Assembly (NCBI GenBank): GCA_034336665.1
Contig: CM067565.1
Location: forward strand, 84,446,858 to 84,510,857
DNA: 64,000 bases
Source of the DNA: Luscinia megarhynchos
Taxonomy: Eukaryota > Chordata > Aves > Passeriformes > Turdidae
Reading direction: 5' to 3'
Below, one piece after another: positions 13,122 through 26,997 of the stretch (its first letter is position 1; each line of letters begins with the position of its first letter). The notes beneath the pieces are model-generated. The model worked only from the letters and a program-made list of their open reading frames with translations, was not told where the DNA came from and did no database searches. The translations under genes were made by a program, and so were the position numbers.

Positions 13122-16100
13122 CACCACTAATACCTGGTATATAATTTGCTGGGGACACATACCTTTTACTAGCAAGATAATGAGTTATGTGATTTATAGA
13201 GGCAAGTTAAAAGTTTGCAGTGAAATGGGAATTCTGAATGTACTATGGTATATCCTCGTCTTATCTATCAAAGGTTGAAAAGGACAGAAATATCAGAATC
13301 TGAGACTGGATTAATGAATGCACAGAAGAAAAGAAAAAAACCCTTACCCAACTTTGAAAGTAGTTTTTCCCAGCAAAAATACTACAAGGCACTCTCAAAA
13401 ATCTAAACCTATGTTTTTTACTCCAATGTGCTGTAAAATTAATGAAATCTGGTATAGTAAGAGGGTGTAAAAGAGTCCAGTGCATTGAATATTGATTGAT
13501 TGCAAGTAATTTGAGAAATATATTTTATAACTTTAAAAGATGGGAGAATTAATCTACAGTAGACATACATAAAAAGTATATGTAATGCTCACAAAAAATC
13601 TGGCTTCCATCAATGTATGTAAACCCTGTTGGGCCAGCTCCTCAGCAGCATGAGCAATGGTAATCACTCTGAAATCAATGACCTAAACTCTGACAATTTG
13701 GCATGGCTACAGGTCTGCCTGTACTCATTTTTCATACATAAATACAGAAAGGGCAATGGTAAGACTACTTGCCATGCAGGGCAACTGCTTATCTACCCCG
13801 ATCAAAAGGGATAATTCCCAGATCAGAGCCAGATGATTAATCTGTGCACATTGTTCAGTCCAAGGTCTTTGTATTGTGGTCAGCAGCCCATGAAAAACCT
13901 GAGTGGGATGGAACACACCTCTTCTCCCCTTGGCTGCCAGGCAGTAACAACTTTCTGTCACTACTTACCTGGTCCAGATTCACTCAGTGGCCTGGAGCTA
14001 AAAGATCCATAACAACTAACGAATCTTTGGAACTGTGCAGTTCCCACTTCTACACTTGAATTATACATTTAAGACTATTTAGCAAAATTACACAGTATTC
14101 TTTGAAGACAAAAGTTTCTGCTTTTCACAGGCATAATTTTGTATGTCCTCTCTTGGAAAATTGTGGGTGGATTATGTAACTGTTATGGGTGTTTATTATT
14201 ATCTGTACTGGGAAATCAATTGGTGCTGCAGAGGATAACAGCAAACACTTAGAGTGAAGATACTCTCCCGTGGTGATAGAGATGACAATGATAGATGGTA
14301 AATAGATGGTCAGAAAAAACCCTACTGTTAGCCTGGCAGGATTGACCTTAAACAGCTGTGTAGGCTTATATATATTTTGTTTTCAGCCTGCAACCAAAGC
14401 GAAAGTAATGGTTGCAATACACATAGAGGCTGTGTGCCAGCAACAAAATTGCATTTGCATCACTTTTGTTTGTATTTAGAAAAAATGCTCTTGGGTCTGT
14501 TTGCTTGAGTAGTGAAGCAAGAATTTCATTATTTCAATGTTAGGCTCTGGCCTGAAGTGGAATATCAGCCACTAGTCCTTCACTGTTTTTGCAGGCACAA
14601 AACAATACAAAAATATATCCAAGTGTTTGACTTTCCCATGGTCCTCTGAAAACCTCAGTCGCTGTGTGTATTTAGTATCCCATGATTGAAAGCACGTGCC
14701 AGTGCTGCACTCCTGGATCCTGGCTCAGCCTTTCAGTTTATCCTTTCTGTAGCTTTAAGTGCTGGTGGCAGGGATCTCTTCAAGGATTATTGTCACGTCA
14801 AGTCTTGCAGAGGTCGCAGTGACACGACAGACTCTCTGCCAGGCATGGTACAAACGCATCATGAGCCACAATACCTGCCTGGAGTGAGACTCAAATCCTA
14901 ACTGTAGCAAGTAGGATACCCCCAGTGCTTTCTGTAATAAAGATGCAATGCCTAGTTTCATTCCAGCTTGGCTATTTATGCTGTCCAGTCACATTTGCCA
15001 GTGGTGTATCACTGGGATATAGCACTGTGCATTTCCTGCTTTGACTGTTGCTTAACTGTTCAGCTGTCACACTGTTAGCTGGTACTTACACCATGGTCAT
15101 GGGTGTTCTCATGTTTGGGAAATATGCAGAGCTGATTGAACTGGTTCACATCACACTGCAGAATTAATTGCACCTCAGAGAAAAACTTAGTGTCGGTCTA
15201 AATCTACCTCCTCTGAATTCAGTAACAAACTGTGACTGATTCCAGGGCAAATCTGGCTCCAGTCCTTCATTAGCAGATGGACCTTGGATATCAGTAAGTG
15301 AAACTTGCATGTATATGTAAGATAGTATTGATTTTCTACGGAGCCTAATAAATAAGTTTCTGTTACTTCTTCAGGTCCTCCCCTTGCCAATTATAAAAAC
15401 TTGTAATTGTTTTCTGAAGGCCAGCATTTGCACTGTTGGGGAAAGCTAGCAACATTCATGTGAAAGAAAAAATTAATACGTGGTAGATATTAGAAATGCA
15501 AGACCAAATTACTTTCTGCTGGGGAAAATGAATATGAGTGTGCCTAATGACATCCCTTAGAAAGGGATACTCAGCTAAGAAGGTATATTGTCATTTGTAT
15601 TGATAATCTGCTGTATTAATGCTTGGAAATAGTTAAATTTAGGCAATTAAAAATTTTAGGGGGTCTGCATTTAAAGATCCAGTGGAGTATCAAAGTGATG
15701 GACATTTCTTTCCCATTAAGATCTCAGATATGCTTAGAGTTCATGATATCAAAAAAATGGCAAATGAATATGAAAGCCTAAAAGGAAGAATGCTTAACAC
15801 ACTTAATTGAGATGACAACCAAAGTAACAGATGTCAGAATAAATATGTTATAATGCTAGTGAAAAATAAACTGAAATAAAGCAGATTTCATTCTGACCCT
15901 ATTAAAATTTGATATAGTTTAAGGCAAGTTGAACAGTCTCTGTCCAACCACAGCTATGAAAAAGTCAGATTACACCACTCTGCATATATGGTTAGCTCAT
16001 ATAATGCTGAATGGGATTTAATTCATCTCTGGTGACTGTTCAGTTGTGGTCAGGACATTCTAACAAATTTACCTTGATTTTCCATAACTGTATTTAAAGC

Positions 16101-16537
16101 AAGATAACATCTGGGTGGACAAGGTTTTAGTTTGCACTTGAAGGCTTTGTGTTTTGTAGGCTGATTTTTATGACATAACTACTTCAACAAAAGCCCTTGC
16201 ATAGACACAATAACAACAGGGGGGAAAAAAAAAGGCAAAAAGAAAATAGAAGTGGTGGTTTTGATGTTATGGCTTATATCACTTGCCAGACTGGGATGCA
16301 TCTTATAGGCAAAAAGCCTCTAATTATGTGGGAGGAGTTTACAGGCAGAACTCTACCAGCACGACAAAACTTTCAAATGTAAACTGGAGCTAAGTGCTTA
16401 TTTAAGTCAGCGTGTCTTCTAACCACTTAACAAAGTATAATTTGTTTTCCAAAACCTCCCCTTCCCCAGCCACACAGTGGGTCTGACTATTACCTACTTC
16501 AGAAGTCAACAGAAGGATGCTAACCCACCTGAGAGGC

Positions 16538-16555
16538 AGGATCAGGCCTGATCCT
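16538..16555. repeat. Perfect 18-nt palindrome
   Basis: AGGATCAGGCCTGATCCT is its own reverse complement. It lies in non-coding upstream sequence. Confidence 0.9.
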
Positions 16556-17224
16556 TCAGGGAAAGGCTGCTTTAATGGGATTCTCCCACTAGCAGAGGGT
16601 GTTGTAATGAGAAAAGCAACACCCTGGGAAGTACAAAAGCATGCAAAAAATTAGCCCTGCTTGTCCTACTCCTACTTACTTACACATTTATGTGACTTTT
16701 CACCCACCTGTGTAACTCATGCCAGCTCTAACTCCTTTGCTAATCAGTGCACAGGTGCAGCTGGGACAAAAGGGATTTAAGAGATATTCTGGGACACCAG
16801 GTAGGCTGTCCTGCATGGAACAGGTTCCCCCTCTCCCCATACAGCTGCTGGCCCTGGTTGCCATATCCAGCTGTAGGAGACTCTTTCTTGTCTGTGATGG
16901 GCTGGTGTGGCTGTGATGCTGAGTGAGGAACCCTTACCAGCTCAGGTTGTTGATAGTTTGGCTCTTTCTTCCAATCCACAGAGCAGATGTACACAGGAAG
17001 ACTGAGCAGGAGGTCAGATTTAAAGCATTACAGAAACTGAGCCAAACTCTACCTGCCTGTTGTATTTCTGGCTGTTGGCATCACTAATTTAGTAAGTTCT
17101 GGCTGTACCCTTTCCATTCTTTCCCCCATCCCAAAAACCCCAACATCAAGTCAGACATGGAAACACCTGTTTTGTATTTTTTCTTGCATTTGGGTCGAAA
17201 AGGGCAAAGGAAAAAAAAAAATAA

Positions 17225-17241
17225 GAGAGAAAGAGAGAGAA
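17225..17241. repeat. Short (GA)n microsatellite
   Basis: gagagaaagagagagaa, an interrupted GA run following a short A tract. Confidence 0.7.
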
Positions 17242-20200
17242 AACTGTAAGATCACTTTCCAGAAATATTTTCAAAATCCACAGGCTTAATGAGAAAAAAG
17301 AACTAAATGCATGAATGTTGTCACTGGCAAGCCATCTGGAGCAAGCAAGTGAAAAACCCTTTCAAAATCTTAAAAGTAAATGATCATGCAAAAGCATGGA
17401 TAGTCTGCACTTGAGGCAAAAGGTGTTTAATCAGAATGGGAAAAGTCTTTGTCCTAAGTAATTAAAGGTAAAATTCCAGAGTAGATGAGAAAAATCCAAG
17501 CTCCTTAAACATTTGACAGTTTTTAAAATCTGCGAGGATTCAGGCATAAACCCACACAAGGAGAGGCAGGGGAGGAGGTCAGACTGCTTAGACAGCTCTA
17601 CTAGACATTGCAAGGGCTGAGAAGTCGGTCCCTGTCCATGTAGGGTGATTCAAAGCATTCAAGTCAGGCATACAGACATTCCCAGCAACCACAGAGTAGA
17701 ATAAGCAGCCTACAAAGGATGATGAAAAATCCCACATGCTCATCAGTGAGCTGCCTTGAATTAGTCAGGCACCTCAGCTTTGGTCCTAACTCAGAGCTGT
17801 TAATGGATTTTGTACTAGATGGCATCTACTTTACACAGGACACAAATAATCCTGGAACCAGGGACAAGCAATACAGCCAAAGGAATGATATGTTCAAGGA
17901 GCCTCATGAAACAGAGGGTGTTGGAGTACCAGTGCTGCCTGTGCTTGGAGCACACCTGGTTGCTCAGAAACAGGACTGCAAGCACATGGAGCATGTCACA
18001 AATCTGAGATTCACCAACCAAAGCCCTCATTTGGAGGCTGGCAGGACAACTATGGGCATTATGGTTTTGGAATTTAGCATGGCCAGAAGCAACTGCCTAA
18101 GGAGTGAGGCACCTCCATAATTTTGGAGGTCTAACTAAAAAGATGCACATACCATAGTGACTACTTAACATGACAAAAGGTTTTATATGACATGGTTCAA
18201 TTTCCTGAGTGAAAAGAAAAAAACATGGAAAAATCCTCAGTGTGCTGTAAGCTGAAAATGTTATCTTTTCTTTTTCATTTGTTCTGGATACAACAAAGTT
18301 AGGTATTAGTAGTATAATCTTTAGACTCCAATTGTTTCCAATAAAATCCACACTTTGCAACAAGTTTTGCTGAATGAATGTCATGACTAAGCTTTGAATA
18401 ATTTGAGTCCTATTACATTTTTAATAGCATTTTCCAGTTTAGTGCTTTCTCCCTTCTCTGTAATGGTTGCCATTATAAGTTTATAAGCAGATTTCCTAGC
18501 AAGAGGATTTATCACCTAGAGCTTTCCTATGGAGACACTCATCAATATTAGCAACCATTTTTTGAATTATACTTATGACACAATTATACAGCTACCAAGT
18601 GCACTGCATTTCTCCTCATTAGCAGGATCACTCATGTTTACTGAAATTTATTTTATTGAATTTATGGATATAAGAGGACACTGTCAAAAGCTGTATTTTT
18701 TCTCAGTGTTGGCCATGACAAAAGCTATAAGATTCTATTCTAACTTCTGACCAGCATGTGTGAACAGACTCATTATCTGCTTTGAAGCCTAAACCATTTT
18801 CTAGCTGCATATTTCAAAAAGGCTTTCCAGAAGTGGAAGTGTGATTACCTAGGACTATGTAGTGCTAGCAAATCATCTAAAGCAGGTATCAAATGATATG
18901 AAAAATACACAGATGGTTGCCAGGAATCTTTCCTTCCTGTTGGAACAGAAGAGCCAATTTATACACTAGCAAACAGAAAGTCATCTCATTGCTCTTGGAG
19001 GAAAAAAGAAAAATGTTGAGTGTTATTGAAGATACTGCAGCTGTGTTTCTGACCATCAAGAAGGAGTTAAAACTACCCAGTGGTAGCTGAAATCCTGTTA
19101 TTAAGATCCCTAACCAGCCAACTGCAGTGTACTCTGATCAGAAAGCACTCTTATTGTAATGGATGAGTACATGAGATTTTAACTCTGTCACACTAACTTT
19201 TCTGGTCATTTAATTGGAAAGAAGATGCTTAAGCTTCCTGGGGACAATGCCAAAAAAGGAGCTCAGCTTTGAATGAGGGATTTACACTGCTTAACTCTGA
19301 CACTCAGCTTGTGCAGCGTGTTGTTTTTAGAGCACCAAACTCTGTGAGGACCACACATTCCACAGGTGCTACAACTGCCTGCACTGTAGTACAGACCTAA
19401 CATGTCCAGGGCACAAACAGAAGTGTCCTACCCAGCCCTGATGTGTTAAGCACAGCCAAAGTTCTTGGGGAAAAGTAACAGCTTTTTGCTGGTTTGTTGT
19501 TTACTGTGTTGGTTTGGGGTTATTTTGCTAACAATCTCAGCACTCTCCCTTTCTTTCTATGTATCTCAATGCTTTCTTCTTGCCTCACACTAAATGTTTT
19601 CATTTCTGAAGGTCCTCATTCAATGACCCAACTGCCTCTGTCCCAGGTACAAACTTTTTTGAGGATCCCTACAGGGAAGAGGACTGCAATGCTTATCACA
19701 GTTTTTGGCTTTGGAACTTACACAAAATGCAGCTTTGTCCTTTTGTCTTTTACCTCTGTGAAAGTCACGGAAGTGTTTGTAAGAAAACGTTTTCCACTTG
19801 TGATAGAGACTTAGTAGATCAGCTGAAATTGCCTGGATGTTCTAAACTTATAAGCATCATCCCACCAGAGATGTGTTCTTGAATGTTAAATTTAGGCTAA
19901 TTGGAGGCATATCCTTTAATTTAGCAAGCTGAGGTTACTAATACAGATCAAGAGCTAAAAATTAACAGTGGAGCTGATGTATGCTAAATGCCTAAGTGAT
20001 ATCTTAACCTATAATTATACAAGTTCTGTTAATAGTGAATAATTCAAATCTTCAGGGATTTCAATAGTCTAATGGGCTGTTCCAATTTACATTATGGTTG
20101 CTAGGTTTCATTAAAATGAGCAAAAGGCTGCATAGCGTAGCAGAAGAAAATAGGTGTTTGAAGTTATCACCCAGAAATCAAAACATGAAATTTAAATTAG

Positions 20201-21734
20201 AAGGTGTCCAAGCAACACAATGACACCAAAGCCTAGCACTGATAATGAAAAGCAGGAAGACAGGGAGTTTGCAGGGATTATTAAAGGAAGACAGCACTAC
20301 TAGCAACACGCTCCGTAACAGCGATACCTTAAATTCTGCACTACTGCGTGTAAGGAGTTCAAAACATATTACAAACCTCCATTAAGCCTTGCTGCGTTCT
20401 TCTGAATTATTTAAATTTTGTTATCGCTGATTTGCAGCTGGCAGGCTGAGGCACGATAAGGCACCAGGCTTATCTGGAGTTATGGCATGACTCAGTAGGA
20501 TGCTGGGGGCTGTAGCCTCCCTGCTAGCCCGCTGATGGCACAGCCACCCCACACCATTGCTCTGGGGCTGCTCAGCCAGCCCCCTCCTCCAGCAGCCACT
20601 GCCATCTCAGCCTCATCCCACTTCAGCCTTCAGCTGGGCTGAGACACCTGTCTTTGGGAGGCTGCTGTACACCAGACCACCCAGAGCAATATGGGTTAAA
20701 GCTGCTGCTTTCCAGAGAGCCAGAAGAGTTGTTGTTCATCTGGATCACTGCAGACCCCTGACTTGCCAACTTGGCTGATGATGGTCACAAATCACAGTGG
20801 GGAGGGAGAGCAGGAGCTTGGAATGACCACCTCCAGCCAGAGCTGTCACCAGGGAAAGTGCAGCACGGCCAGCCACAGCCACATGTGTTTCTGTTTCACT
20901 TTTGGGAGCCCACAGTGTCCAACCCCAAACCCAAATGACACCCATGGCCTCCTCTGAATCAAGCCCACCCAGGTCTGAGAGTTTTGCTGACTCAAGGCTT
21001 AAACCTGTCAGTGTGACTCATTGCTGTGGTCTCACCCATCTCCTGTTCTTCTGAGCCATACCGTATGCAAGTGAACTATTTTTGGAACAACAGGGTTAAA
21101 TTAGATTACTTAATAGATAATAAAAATGCCTCCTAATTTAATAGGAATGAGAAGTGTTTGTTACAATTTGGTAGAAGTCAAGCTGTCTGACATATTTTGA
21201 TATCTAAATTTGACTTTAAATTTCTTTAGAAGTTCTTCTGGAGCATACTTTAAATATAGAATGCCTCTGTTTCTCATGAGCAGATTAACAACTAAAATAA
21301 GTGTTCTTTTCTACCTAAAAATTAGCTATTTCCTTAATGTTAGTTAGTTGTTCATGCTTTTCCAAAATTCAGGCTCAAATTCCCCATTTGTATATAGTTT
21401 CTGAACCTATATTTAAATATCTGAATTTCTCTAAAGAGACAGAAGTACAGAGGGCTTTTGTTTGGTCTGTTTTTAAAATTTAAACATTTTTAAGCTCTGC
21501 AGTTTCTACATTAGTGAATAAGCCATGCAATAAAGAGTTATAATTAAATAGTTATTTCTTTATAAAATAGGTCTTTCCAACAGCTTCTTTTTATTTTATT
21601 CTGAATCAAAGTAACCTCTTACATGTCATTCTGAAATAGACATATCCATTTTGCAACATATTGCTAAATATCTCTAATTTACATAAGAAGCAACAGCAAA
21701 ACTCCACGTACATTATGTTAGCTAAATTATTATT

Positions 21735-21752
21735 ATTATGTAATTACATAAT
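21735..21752. repeat. Perfect 18-nt palindrome containing two D-box-like sites
   Basis: ATTATGTAATTACATAAT is fully self-complementary. It holds TTATGTAA and its inverted copy TTACATAA, which match the PAR-bZIP/NFIL3 D-box core TTAYGTAA. Confidence 0.85.
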
Positions 21753-24700
21753 GGAGAAATAGCAAATTCAAACTCTTAAAATGCTGATGATGAAGTATAT
21801 TAAATTATAGCATTGCCTCAACTGCAGGGCAGGTGTGCTCAGTGGCACACCCTCCATCATGCAGACGATGGGATAAACTGGAGCACAACACAGCTCTTCT
21901 CCAGGAAACTGAAGGAGATTTTGCAGGTCTCTGGTGTGTCCTGAACCAGGGCTAGAGCCTCTTTAGGGCTCATGGCTGTAGGTCTAAGGAGAAGCAATAC
22001 CTAATGATTCACCATATATATGTATTTCACTAAGTCATGGATTAATGTGCTTTTGTGGGAAGGTTTCCCCTGAAGTTGCAGGTAAAAAGAAATCCTTCCC
22101 AAGCCTGCTTTTACATGCAGCAGACAGAGTAGACAGAGAGTCAGCAGGGGCAGATTTGGCTCAGGAACAGGGGATGCATCCATCAGTGACTGCAAAGCCG
22201 CCCCATAGCCTGGCCCTGCAAGCCATGAGTGCTCTCGAGCCAACCATGTCAGCCTCCCAGCAGTGCAGCAGAACAGTAAGAACCCATAGGAATCACATAC
22301 TTTAATAATTCACTGGCTGGAAAACACTTCCAGATTGACAGATGCCTTGTTACTGCGGAGTCATGTTAAGCAATAAAAACACAAATCAATAAAAATCATC
22401 AAATAATTAAGAATCTTCAGTCACTTGACACCCACTGCAACTGCCATTAGCAAGAGGTTTGAGGGCTGTTCATAAATCTCTTTAGCATATTATAAATTCC
22501 CCATAGAGCACTCAGATGCCCCAGCTATGGTGATTTATGCTGCATACCCTGCAATCCTGTCCCTGTGCTATTAACTGTGATGGTTTCACATTTAGAAATG
22601 GTGTCCTGAGAATATGGCTGAGGACACAGCACACAGGAGACACACTAGTGAGAGGAGACACAGACAGTCTCATGCAGGAGATCATGATTCACCACATAAC
22701 CCGGAGGAACTTATTTACCTTCTCATTGTAAGTGCAACCCTCAGCATAAGAAACGTGTGTCAAAATTTAATCACTTCATGGACTGTTATGTAGTCTGATT
22801 AATGATATTTAGAGAGCACTTGGAGATCCCTGGATAAAGGTTGGGGTTTTAGTCAATCTGTTATTTCTGCCTTCAGAGCTTTCATTTCTTGTGTCAGGCC
22901 CCAGAGTTTAAAGGAGTTCTTTCTAACTCTCTGCATGCACTTTGTGAAACTGGCTGCTGGTGTCAAATGCCAGCGTATTCACAGGGCGTAAACCATCTGG
23001 TTTTGCTGAAACTAAATATTCCCATGTTTACTGAGGAAAATAGATGCAGACACTTTCAGTTCTTGCAGCTGTTTCTTCCCAGGAAACAGTAGGAGAAGAT
23101 TTTTTCTCTCCAAAGCAGAGGAATAGTAAGCTTGATTGACATCCTGCAAACTGCAGATCTTGCAGGCCCAAATTATTCTCCTTGTTTTGCTTCAGAAGTC
23201 CTTCCCCCTTCCTCACTTGGGGAATAACGCCTCAGCAAGTGTATTTCTTGTAGTTTGTGGGCTGTCAGGGGAACTGAGATTGTATCACATGCTAATAAAC
23301 ATAATTGAAAGAAAATAAACCAAAACAATGCTTCTCACACTTTTAAATAGTTCTGACAAAGAGAGATGAAGTAGCCTGTGATACATAACCCTGGTTATGC
23401 TTCACCTTGTCCTTATTTTGCAAGAAGTTCCCAGGAGTCTCTCGCCTGCCTTCCAGTCTCTCTAACCCCCCTGGGAGCTGTCAGGATAGGCCAGGGGGAG
23501 TTGCTCTTTTAAAAAAAAAAAAGTTTCAATATAGGTCTTACTTACTATATCTAGGCTAATTTTTTTTAACTGTGTCAGCATTGGTTTTTGACATAAACAA
23601 TCTGTTTTCTGGGAACATCTAGACTTGCCCTGCCCTGCTTTTGAAATATGCATAAAAGGCAACGATGGCATAACTACATTCACAGGAATCAAGGGTCAAA
23701 ACAATCTTGTTCTTCAAAAAATACTATTGCCAAAGTGTTGGTAAGTATAGCACTGTGTCTCAGTCAAAGATCTCCTAATGTATTTCAAACAAAAACTGTA
23801 TTAAGAGAGACAGAACAGCACTACCACCGAATAATTGGAGCATTTCATTGGACACACACTCAAGTGCCTGGGCAGTGGGTGTTTAATTGCTTGTACAAAG
23901 TGTTGCAGCTCCAAGCAGGGATACCAAGAGAACCAGTCTGGATGCAGGAGTTCAGAGAAGAGTTTTTCACATCCTTGCTACATGCCTCCAAATGCAAACC
24001 ACTGGCTAGTTTGGGCAGTCCTTAATTTGTGAGGCAGATTGAGAAGATTTTGGTTTTAGCTTAGTGTAGAAGAAGAATTATATTATTTTTTACATCTTAA
24101 AAGGTTATAACCAAAACCAACTATTTATCCAGTTTTAGTGCAAATACTGAGAAATAAAAAAGGGTCACAAAGTACTACAGAGTAGGATCCATTGGTCCTT
24201 CTTCTTCTATCTCTTAATCTAAGCTTTTTGGGCAAAATAGGGATAAGTTATCTGCAGATTTTGAGATTACCTTAACACACTTTCTTATACTTTCTGACTA
24301 AAGAAATAAGATCTGTAAATACTTTTGTAAACAAACTCTCCTAAGGAAATACACTGTCAATTGGATCACTAATTTCCGTTTCAAGTAAGAAACTGGAAAA
24401 AGGCACTGAGGAGGCAGCAGTGGTTTAGCTATTGCCACTCAGGGAGGATATGCTTCTAATTACATACTGGGAAACAAACCACATGGCTCCTACTGGCCTC
24501 TCCCTCCCATCCACATAAGAGCTGCAGTCAGCCCTGAGTTACACTTTGCCAAGGTGAAAAAGAACATTAGAAACGAGCTGTAGTGATGGGATAACACTGT
24601 AAAATACTGTCCTGTACTGTCCACCAGGTAAATGATGACAGACAGATCTAGGAGGGCAATTTTAAAGGGTTTTTTAAAGTTGCAATGCCATAGTAAATAA

Positions 24701-25599
24701 CATAAAAGTGTATGTAGTGCACTAACTTTAATGTGCAGAGAGTAGCAGAAGTTCTGTCTGAACAAACATAAGGTTACCAGGGAAGAGTAGGTAACAGCAG
24801 AGATGCTGTGTCAGCACTCTGTAGCTGGGGAGAAACTCTCAAATTCCCAGCAACAGCAGCATGAGTGAGAAGTCATGTCTACACAGTCACAGTTGAGGGA
24901 ATGACATTTACTAACACACAATTGTTTTGCCATTTTCTTTGGATATTTCTGTCTTTCAGATCTGACACACTGAGTAGAAGAGCAGTGCAAATTAAAGGAC
25001 ACCTTGAGACAGCAAGCAGATAAGGAAGGTTGACACATGAGGTATTTAGGGTAAATGACACTGAGACCAAGTAGGGGAAAGTTAGGAGCAAAGCCATCTT
25101 GGTAGACATGAGAGGAATTTTCAAAATAACTGAAAGACAATTTAGAAAGGTGAGCATTATTAATGAGATTTCGACAAGGCATCAGTCCAGCTCCTCCTTG
25201 TACTTGAATCACCAGTTAGCTGTCTTTGGCCTGTATCTGTGCATGGTCTAACACCAAAAATAACTGGACATCTACCCTTGATCAAAGAGTTCATTCACTG
25301 TTTCTTTCTGCATCACAGAAGACAATGAGCCTCATTCTCTGATCTTTTAATTCTGTTTACTGTACTTGGATTATGCCAATGGGACATGCTAAGCTTTAAC
25401 CCACTGAGGGAGAAACCCACATATTTGTGTCCCTGCTTAAGCTACAAAGAAAGGAGGGTGCAAACTTTACAGGGTATGCAGCACACTGAGAGGACCTTCC
25501 ACCCAATTGACAACCCAGGTGCAGCTGGGCAGTAGCTGTCACCCAGCCATATTCCCAATAAAACAATACACTGGCACAGAACCTACAAGGAAAGAAATG

Positions 25600-25602
<3 letters not shown>

Positions 25603-25638
<36 letters not shown>
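25603..25638. repeat. Homopolymer T36
   Basis: Thirty-six consecutive T, the longest homopolymer in the window. No obvious retrocopy is recognised next to it, so it is not assigned as a poly(A) tail. Confidence 0.95.
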
Positions 25639-26171
25639 CATCTCTGCCTATATTAAATTATTTTGTTGTTATGATATGCTGCTGAATTGTTTCTGGAACA
25701 TGCTGACATGCCTATTAAAAACAGTTGTTAGGGGATTGTTTTGATCAGTGTACCTGAAAGTTTATCATCCTATGGAGTTTGGGAAGAGGTCTTAATTATA
25801 TTTTTATGCCACGGTGAAAGATAATTTCATATCCCCATTTAATTATCAATGCAGAATGTTCTGTGATAATATATTATTATGTCTGAACCTGATGTTGTGA
25901 TGGCTTAAAATAGCCTCCAGTGCAGTTCAGTTGTGTGAAACAAAACTGGGACAATTCCTAAAAGCTCAAGAGGGACTGCAGATCTATTAGTTTTGGCAGC
26001 AATAAAGTAGTTGGGATAAGGATGAACTTTTTAAAAGGGGAATAATTATTTTTCCTAGTTTAATGAGAAATGAAAGAAAAACATCTAAGGATTTTCTAAA
26101 AAATGTAGATTTCCAATATTAGCAGAATTTGAAAAATAAGTTGTATGTGCTATCATGAGCTCATGAGAGCA

Positions 26172-26189
26172 TTCAACTCATGAGTTGAA
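26172..26189. repeat. Perfect 18-nt palindrome
   Basis: TTCAACTCATGAGTTGAA is its own reverse complement. A second perfect palindrome, TCATGAGCTCATGA, sits just before it at 26153-26166; both share TCATGA. They lie about 700 bp upstream of the CpG island. Confidence 0.9.
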
Positions 26190-26658
26190 ATTTTATTTCC
26201 ATATATCCTGCCCACCTGTGTAGGCATTTCAAAAGAGTGTTCTTTCACCTGACTGTCTGGACACTTAGCATCATCAGATACCTAATCATGGCCCCACCTT
26301 GTCCTAATTGCTTTTGTTTTGCTCATACTCATTTTCTTCTAATCAAGAGATAAAAAAATGGGTTTCGACATTATATAAGGTGGCAGGCAGGATTTCGCTG
26401 GCTTGTAGGGGCTGATGGAAAAATTCAAGTTCAAGCTCACAGAGATAAGTTTCTGTATCTATATTTAGGCATATAAAGGAGAGGTCTGTTTTTTCTAGAA
26501 CATCTGCACTTTGTTACATTGTCAACATACGTGTATTTATCTCCTCTCCCAGTTCACAGTGGGTTTTCACCACCTACATTTTAAAGCACTTCTCTGTCCA
26601 TCCAAGGCAAGCATCTGCTGACAGAAGTATGTAAACATGTCTTTAGAGAGCTCATCTC

Positions 26659-26680
26659 AAAAAAAAAAAAAAAAAAAAAA
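26659..26680. repeat. Homopolymer A22
   Basis: Twenty-two consecutive A about 180 bp before the CpG island begins. No target-site duplication is visible around it. Confidence 0.95.
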
Positions 26681-26997
26681 GTTCCAGAAATCACCAAAAA
26701 AGTACTAGGAGTACTAGCAGGTCCCGCCGCAGAGAAACACGAACCACAGTTTTCTCGGACAACTGCGTTGGAGGAGCGCTGTAAGGAGCACAACTCGTCA
26801 CTGCAGTTATGACAGACTTTTTTTCATTATTATTTTTAACACACTGCGAGATGGCACAGGTGCGGTGCCAGCAGGCGGGGGTGACCCTCGTGTGACACGG
26901 CGGCTGCCGCGGCTCGTTCTCCAGCCTTCTGCCCGCGCCCGCCGCCGCCGCCCGAGGCCGCCGGGGCCAGCGGGGCACGGCCGGGCCCGCTCCGCTC

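Larger units (their letters stand above)
8188..26850. other. Non-coding sequence upstream of PPP1CB, part 2
   Basis: AT-rich intergenic-type sequence. It contains low-complexity A/C tracts, palindromes at 16538, 21735, 26153 and 26172, a small GA repeat, T36 and A22. The stretch at about 20,500-20,960 is GC-richer but lacks CpG density. No exon, RNA gene or further mobile element is recognised. Confidence 0.6.

Noticed and set aside
14453..14460. Octamer ATTTGCAT
   Set aside because: A single 8-mer in 64 kb of AT-rich DNA is expected by chance, and no supporting context is present.
24811..25212. 133-codon cysteine-rich minus-strand open frame
   Set aside because: It begins at GTG, overlaps another minus-strand frame in the same place and shows no regular cysteine spacing or known fold. 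Judged chance.
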